Origin: Natrialbaceae archaeon Tc-Br11_E2g14
GTDB taxonomy: Archaea; Halobacteriota; Halobacteria; Halobacteriales; Natrialbaceae
Direction of reading: 5' to 3'
DNA length: 36,003 nt
Assembly (NCBI GenBank): GCA_001564275.1
Contig: LKND01000025.1
Coordinates: 1-36,003, forward strand
The notes beneath the pieces are model-generated. The model saw only the letters and a list, made by a program, of their open reading frames with translations, did no database searches and was not told where the DNA came from. The position numbers were made by a program, and so were the translations under genes. This document shows positions 29,928 to 36,003 of the stretch, piece by piece. Every line of letters begins with the position of its first letter. The first letter of the stretch is position 1.

Positions 29928-30512
29928 ATGTACGTGCGGGACGCGAAAAACCGTGAGGAGGTCTGGCTTCTCGAGCACATCGAGGCGATGGGGCTCGACG
30001 AGACGGCGTTTCGCTCCCGTGACTACGTCATCGCCATCGACGAGGAGTCGGGGTCGAAGGCCGGGTTCGGCCGCATCCGTATCCACAAATCAGACGACGG
30101 TCGGGACGTCTGTGAGCTGACCAGTATCGGCGTCCTCGAGAACTGGCGCGGACAGGGTGTGGGCGCACACGTGATCGAACGCCTCATCGAGTACGCGGGC
30201 GACGAGGGGTTCGACACCGTCTACACGTTGACCGGCGAGGGAGCCTACCTGGCCCAGTTCGGCTTCGAGCCAATCGAGACGTCCGCCCTGCCACCAGTGC
30301 TGCAGGAACGGCTTTCGGCCAAGCGCGAGGGCGTCGACCCGGATGCAAAGCCGCTGGCACTCGAGGGGGAGTCGTTCGAGATGCCGGAGCGACTGCGGGC
30401 CGCGTTCGCGAGTGCGAGCGAGCACGATGAGGAGGCCGACGATCCCGAATCGCCGGAGGACTTTGGCATCGATCCCGAGTCGGCGACGTACAAGTACGAT
30501 ACCGGCAGTTGA
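29928..30512 (+). CDS. GNAT family acetyltransferase (ArgA/PseH-like small type)
   Basis: A 194-residue protein with a GNAT core: YVIAIDEESGSKAGFGRIRI then the acetyl-CoA motif ELTSIGVLENWRGQGVGAHV, continuing IERLIEYAGDEGFDTVYTLT. The loop WRGQGVG is the R/Q-x-x-G-x-G/A pyrophosphate site. GAYLAQFGFEPIETSALPPV matches motif B, and PPVLQERLSAK recalls the arginine-biosynthesis-type N-acetyltransferases. The C-terminal 50 residues are acidic and probably disordered. The substrate is unknown. The longer frame from 29901 is not used because the TATA box at 29898-29904 makes the ATG at 29928 the likely leaderless start. It converges with cdc48, whose stop lies 66 bases away. Confidence 0.87.
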   Translation: MYVRDAKNREEVWLLEHIEAMGLDETAFRSRDYVIAIDEESGSKAGFGRIRIHKSDDGRDVCELTSIGVLENWRGQGVGAHVIERLIEYAGDEGFDTVYTLTGEGAYLAQFGFEPIETSALPPVLQERLSAKREGVDPDAKPLALEGESFEMPERLRAAFASASEHDEEADDPESPEDFGIDPESATYKYDTGS

Positions 30513-30578
30513 TTGGACGACCTCACGGTCGAAACCCCACTCGAGCGCCCAGATTGCGAAATCGACCAGGCCGTCGAC

Positions 30579-32870
30579 CTACCCGCCCTCGCCGTCAGCC
30601 TCGGAGGTGGATGACAGCTCATCGAGATCGGAGCCACCTGATCCGCCAGGTACCCTCCCGATTGACGGCGCGCCACCGGACGTCTCGCCGAGGTGATCGC
30701 CCAAGTCGTCAGGTTGGGTGACGGACTCGAGAGCTGCCTCGAAGTGGGCCGCCGTGAGGCCGATCGAGTCGACGTCGTCCGCCCCGCTCTCGACGAATTC
30801 CCGAACCGCGATGGTCGCCGCTTCCCGGCAGACCGCCTCGATGTCCGCGCCGGTGAACCCCGCAGTGCGAGTGGCGAGTTCCTCGAGGTCAACGTCCTCA
30901 GCGAGCGGACGATCACCCGCATGGATGCGGAAGATTTCCAGCCGGGCGTCCTCGTCGGGTTCCTCGACGGCGACGTGACGGTCTAGCCGACCCGGTCGCA
31001 GGAGTGCCGAGTCGATCAGGTCAGGGCGGTTGGTCGCCGCGACCACGACGACGTCCTCGAGCGCCTCGAGCCCGTCGAGTTCGGTGAGGAGTTGGGAAAC
31101 GACTCGCTCACTGACGTTCGAGTCGCCTGTTCCTTGCCCGCGTTCCGTCGCGATGGCGTCGATTTCGTCGAAGAAGATCACTGTGGGCGCGTTCTCGCGA
31201 GCCTTCGAGAACACCTCGCGGACCCCCTTTTCGGACTCGCCAACGTACTTATCGAACAGCTCCGGGCCCTTGATCGAGATGAAGTTCGAATCGGCCTCGT
31301 TGGCAACGGCCTTCGCCAGCAGGGTCTTCCCCGTACCCGGTGGCCCGTGGAGCAAGACGCCCTTCGCAGGCGTGAGCCCAACCTGCTCGTAGGCGTCACC
31401 GTGGACCAGCGGCCACTGTATCGCCTCCTGCAAGCGCGCTTTCGCCGCCTCGAGTCCCCCGACATCTTCCCAGGTAACGTCGGGAACTTCGACGAACACC
31501 TCACGCAGTGCGGAGGGCTCGATGCCGCGCATGGCCGACCGGAAATCCGCTTCGGTTACCTCGATTGACTCGAGGATCTCCGCATCGATTTCGACGCCCT
31601 CGTCAACGTCCTCGAGGTCGAGATCCGGACGCACCCGCCGGAGCGTCGTCATCGCGGCCTCCTTCGCGACGTTCTCGAGATCGGCTCCGACGAAGCCGTG
31701 AGTGTGTTCTGCGTAACGCTCGAGGTCAACGTCGTCGGCCAGGGGCATCCCGCGGGTGTGGATGTGAAGAATCTCCTCGCGACCCTGGGCGTCTGGAACC
31801 CCGATCTCGATCTCCCGGTCGAAGCGACCGGGCCGGCGAAGTGCAGGGTCGATGGCGTCGACGCGATTCGTCGTCCCGATGACCGTGATCTCCCCGCGCT
31901 CCTCGAGGCCGTCCATCAGGCTGAGCAACTGGGCGACGACACGACGTTCGACGTCACCGGAGACCTCGTCACGCTTCGGCGCGAGCGAGTCGAGTTCGTC
32001 GATGAAGACGATCGCGGGCTCTTCGGCTTCCTCGAAGAGTTCCCGGAGCTGTTCTTCGGACTCGCCGTAGTATTTCGACATGATCTCCGGCCCGGAGATC
32101 GTGTGGAAGTTCGCGTCGACCTCGTTGGCCACCGCTCGGGCGATCAGGGTCTTCCCGGTTCCCGGCGGCCCGTGCAACAGCACTCCCTTGGGCGGATCGA
32201 TACCCAGCGTCCGGAACAGTTCCGGGTGGCGCATGGGCAACTCGATCATTTCCCGGACCTGGTCGAGTTCGTCGTCCAGGCCGCCAACGTCCTCGTAGGT
32301 CACGCTCGGCACCTGCTCGGCGTCCGCCGAATCCCCGCTCGGAACGGTGATTTCGTCACGTGCCCGATCGACGACCTCGATATCCGTCGCGTTCGTGATG
32401 ACGACGGTCCCCGATGGATCCGTGTCCACCACCTGCACCGGGAGTCGACGGCCGGCACGACTCGAGAGGAGGCCAAAACCGAACGCGACGGGAATGGTGT
32501 CCCCCGACTGGACGGCGCGTTCGCTGAGTTCGTCCCGGAGGACCGCCCCGAGATCACCCTGGATCCGAACCGACTCCGGGAACGCGACCGCCACCCGATT
32601 GGCGGGTTCCACCGCGATTGGGTCGACCTCGACGGCATCGTCGATTCGCGTGCCGGCAGCCTGGCGCAACTGGCCGTCGATGCGGACGATTCCACGCCCC
32701 TCGTCTCGGCGGCCGCCCGGCCAGACCCGGGCAATTGCCTGCCCATCTCGACCGGTCAGTCTGACGAACTCGCCGCTCGAGACCTCGAGATCGTCCATCG
32801 TCTCTCGATCGATCACCGCGAGGCCAGTGCGACCGTCTTTTCGTTTTCGTGGTTTGACGCGAAGCTTCAT
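30579..32870 (-). CDS. cdc48: CDC48/VAT-type AAA+ ATPase
   Basis: A 763-residue hexameric unfoldase that feeds substrates to the proteasome or remodels complexes. It opens [20 protein letters not shown] with a CDC48 N-domain (double-psi barrel part to about residue 100). D1 has [20 protein letters not shown] and Walker [16 protein letters not shown]2 has [20 protein letters not shown] and Walker [16 protein letters not shown], with the arginine-finger region [20 protein letters not shown]. The C-terminal tail is acidic and Ser/Gly-rich, without the HbYX motif. The ATG at 32870 follows a TATA-like AAAAG stretch; the frame upstream is not protein-like. It lies downstream of hsp20 on the same strand. 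Confidence 0.95.
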   Translation of the reverse strand: MKLRVKPRKRKDGRTGLAVIDRETMDDLEVSSGEFVRLTGRDGQAIARVWPGGRRDEGRGIVRIDGQLRQAAGTRIDDAVEVDPIAVEPANRVAVAFPESVRIQGDLGAVLRDELSERAVQSGDTIPVAFGFGLLSSRAGRRLPVQVVDTDPSGTVVITNATDIEVVDRARDEITVPSGDSADAEQVPSVTYEDVGGLDDELDQVREMIELPMRHPELFRTLGIDPPKGVLLHGPPGTGKTLIARAVANEVDANFHTISGPEIMSKYYGESEEQLRELFEEAEEPAIVFIDELDSLAPKRDEVSGDVERRVVAQLLSLMDGLEERGEITVIGTTNRVDAIDPALRRPGRFDREIEIGVPDAQGREEILHIHTRGMPLADDVDLERYAEHTHGFVGADLENVAKEAAMTTLRRVRPDLDLEDVDEGVEIDAEILESIEVTEADFRSAMRGIEPSALREVFVEVPDVTWEDVGGLEAAKARLQEAIQWPLVHGDAYEQVGLTPAKGVLLHGPPGTGKTLLAKAVANEADSNFISIKGPELFDKYVGESEKGVREVFSKARENAPTVIFFDEIDAIATERGQGTGDSNVSERVVSQLLTELDGLEALEDVVVVAATNRPDLIDSALLRPGRLDRHVAVEEPDEDARLEIFRIHAGDRPLAEDVDLEELATRTAGFTGADIEAVCREAATIAVREFVESGADDVDSIGLTAAHFEAALESVTQPDDLGDHLGETSGGAPSIGRVPGGSGGSDLDELSSTSEADGEGG

Positions 32871-32949
32871 CGGTCCTGACAGCAGTCGTGAAAAGCTTGC
32901 TGATCGACGGGACGGCGTCGCGGCTGGGCCGACGACGATCGAGAACCGA

Positions 32950-33324
32950 TTAGCCCTCGATCGGAATCGGGTCACCGCGGATCGGCGTCTGGGTCTCGGC
33001 CGGGAGCCGCACCTCGAGGACGCCGTTGACGTACTCGGCGGTGATCGCCTCGTGGTCGACGTCCTTCGGGAATCGGAAGCGTCGGTGGTAGGTCTTCTTT
33101 CGGTCGCGGCTCTCGTCGACGTGCTCGGCGGCGACGTTCAGCACGCCGCGGTCCCAGGCCAGTTCGATCTCTTCCCGATCGAAACCGGGCATGTCGATCG
33201 TCAGGACGAACTCGTCGTCCTCCTCGTACAGTTCGTAGTCGCTGCCGCCCCCGTCACCGAACAGCTGGGACGGGAAGTCGAGGCTCTGCATCCATGTGTT
33301 GTTCGGGCGCGTTGGCAGTACCAT
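32950..33324 (-). CDS. hsp20: Hsp20/alpha-crystallin small heat-shock protein
   Basis: A 124-residue ATP-independent holdase chaperone. The alpha-crystallin domain covers about residues 28-115: [60 protein letters not shown] and [14 protein letters not shown]. The FRFP and GVLEVRLP elements are family hallmarks. The C-terminal PIPIEG gives an I-x-I/V-like anchoring motif (IPI). Length is typical. A TATA box (33342-33351) lies 18-27 bases upstream, and a second AT-rich element is at 33364-33373. Downstream on the same strand is cdc48, so a chaperone/unfoldase pair is plausible, though cdc48 seems to have its own promoter. Confidence 0.93.
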   Translation of the reverse strand: MVLPTRPNNTWMQSLDFPSQLFGDGGGSDYELYEEDDEFVLTIDMPGFDREEIELAWDRGVLNVAAEHVDESRDRKKTYHRRFRFPKDVDHEAITAEYVNGVLEVRLPAETQTPIRGDPIPIEG

Positions 33325-33341
33325 GGGTTGTCACCTCGAGT

Positions 33342-33351
33342 GCATTATATG
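33342..33351 (-). promoter_or_regulatory. TATA box of hsp20
   Basis: On the minus strand this reads CATATAATGC, 18-27 bases before the hsp20 ATG. A second strong TATA-like word, CTATATAAA (33365-33373), lies just upstream and may serve either strand of this divergent region. Confidence 0.5.
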
Positions 33352-33493
33352 CTTGTACGCACTTCTATATAAATCTTACTCGAAAGGTGGTCCCAATACA
33401 CACGGACACTATCATCGAGAGGTCCCAACTCGGGAACTCCCATGCGGCCGCGTTTGTCAAGTTTGAAGCCTCGCGGGACCATCGTCAACGATA

Positions 33494-35176
<1,683 letters not shown>

Positions 35177-35215
35177 ATACGTGTGGGACGGCGATCGAAC
35201 GGGAGAGAGCAGAAG

Positions 35216-35226
35216 GTATTTATTAT
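35216..35226 (+). promoter_or_regulatory. TATA box of the Tat-signal gene
   Basis: GTATTTATTAT, 21-31 bases before the ATG at 35247, indicating a leaderless start and its own promoter after the mutase gene. Confidence 0.5.
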
Positions 35227-35246
35227 CGATTTGACGATAGCACGTT

Positions 35247-36003
35247 ATGTCGCCCTCCAGACGGACCCTCCTCAAGGCCGGCGTCCCGGTCGCCCTCGGC
35301 GGGGCTGGCCTCGGATACTGGCAACGCCGGCGAATCCGTCGTCGTGACGACCTCGAGCCCCTCGAGGAAGCTGCCGCCCTCGAGACCCCACCGTTGGGGA
35401 GCCAGTCGCGACGAGCGACGCGATCGTTCAGGCTGGCCACGAGGACGCCCGCGCCCACCTCGAACACACCGAGGAGTTGGCTGCGGACGTACCCGAAGAG
35501 ACGACGGTGCCGGGACTCGAGCGACGGCTCGACCAGGCGGCCGACGGACTCGAGGCCAATCCCCCAGGGGCAGCGGAGACCGATGGCGACCGACTCGAGA
35601 CGCTCCAGTCCTACCGGCTGGCGATGGCGAACAGCGGCTCGGCACGGGGAGCGATCAGCATCGAGACCCAGGAGGAGGACGGGGCCCGCGAGGCCCTCCG
35701 GGTGCTGGTCGACGAGGCGACGGCAGTCCGGGACGCCCTCGAGATCAGTTACGAGGGGGACCCGTTCACCACGGCCATCGTCCAGTACGGGGCCGTCGAC
35801 CAGCGGGTCACATCGGCCTCGAGTCGCCTGGGTCGCCTGGACGACCGAACGATTTCACGAGAGGAGCCCAACCCGGTACACTGGGAGAGCGTCGCCGTGA
35901 GTCGATTCGACCTCGAGACCGCCGCCCGGTATCTCGAGGAACTCGACGGGCCGGAGCTGACCGAGGCCCTCGAATCGGGCTACGAGTCGCTCGCGGACCG
36001 AAC
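35247..36003 (+). pseudogene. Tat-signal exported protein, apparently frameshifted, cut by window edge
   Basis: The ATG at 35247 has a TATA box (35216-35226) 21-31 bases upstream. The protein opens MSPSRRTLLKAGVPVALGGA, a twin-arginine signal (SRRTLLK) with a hydrophobic core and cleavage-like region. After about residue 48 the frame turns into basic, Arg/Ser-rich nonsense that stops at 35900. The acidic, haloarchaeal-looking sequence continues in another frame from about 35393: VGEPVATSDAIVQAGHEDAR, AHLEHTEELAADVPEETTVP, open to the window end. One extra base near 35385-35393 (ACCCCACC) would join them. It is thus a frameshift mutation or an assembly error in a gene for an exported protein of unknown function. 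Confidence 0.65.

Overview
The window is a GC-rich, protein-dense stretch of a haloarchaeal chromosome (class Halobacteria; the overall look suggests Natrialbaceae, but that is inference). The evidence is the strongly acidic proteome, coenzyme F420 genes (cofE, mer, a PPOX-fold protein), a Bat-type HTH-10 regulator, archaeal RFC, a CDC48 AAA+ ATPase, archaeal topoisomerase I, and many starts that sit about 25-32 bases downstream of a TATA-like box, which implies leaderless mRNAs. There is no rRNA, tRNA or CRISPR array.

Layout. 1-2039 (minus): the 5' part of purK, a family 2 glycosyltransferase and a SAM methyltransferase. 2257-5233: UspA, a PPOX-fold flavin/F420 protein, a small winged-helix regulator, an MBL-fold hydrolase and a cysteine-cluster protein. 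5243-7850 (minus): a small membrane protein, a second RFC small subunit and a DUF7282-type surface protein. 8241-10338: a serine/aspartate-stalked surface protein, a mini zinc finger and the GTPase EngB. 10370-12685 (minus): a GNAT enzyme and a Nudix-like/eIF2B-like fusion. 12889-14669: translationally coupled cofE and mer. 14723-19503 (minus): a small membrane protein, a tungsten aldehyde ferredoxin oxidoreductase, a DUF1328 protein and a LOV-domain Bat regulator.

19623-23834 is the accessory part. Two related imperfect palindromes of about 120 bp bracket a HAD phosphatase and an AbrB-PhoU regulator. They are followed by an IS1341-type (solo tnpB) element whose tnpB is split by a 111-bp insertion flanked by TTAA. 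Removing 115 bases (insertion plus one TTAA) restores one 423-codon TnpB frame with all catalytic residues, so this is a nested insertion read directly from the sequence.

24014-36003: a DUF7123-like protein, an SRPBCC protein coupled to a nitrilase-family amidohydrolase, topA, endonuclease III, a second GNAT protein, CDC48, Hsp20, the large subunit of methylmalonyl-CoA mutase, and a Tat-signal protein that appears frameshifted and runs off the window.

Functional threads are F420/C1 chemistry (cofE, mer, possibly the PPOX protein), DNA maintenance (RFC, topA, nth), protein quality control (hsp20, cdc48) and light/redox sensing (LOV-Bat). Nothing here is a convincing new multi-gene system. The best candidates for novelty are the nested mobile elements, the LOV-Bat protein, the doubly degenerate Nudix/eIF2B fusion and the paired palindromic repeats.
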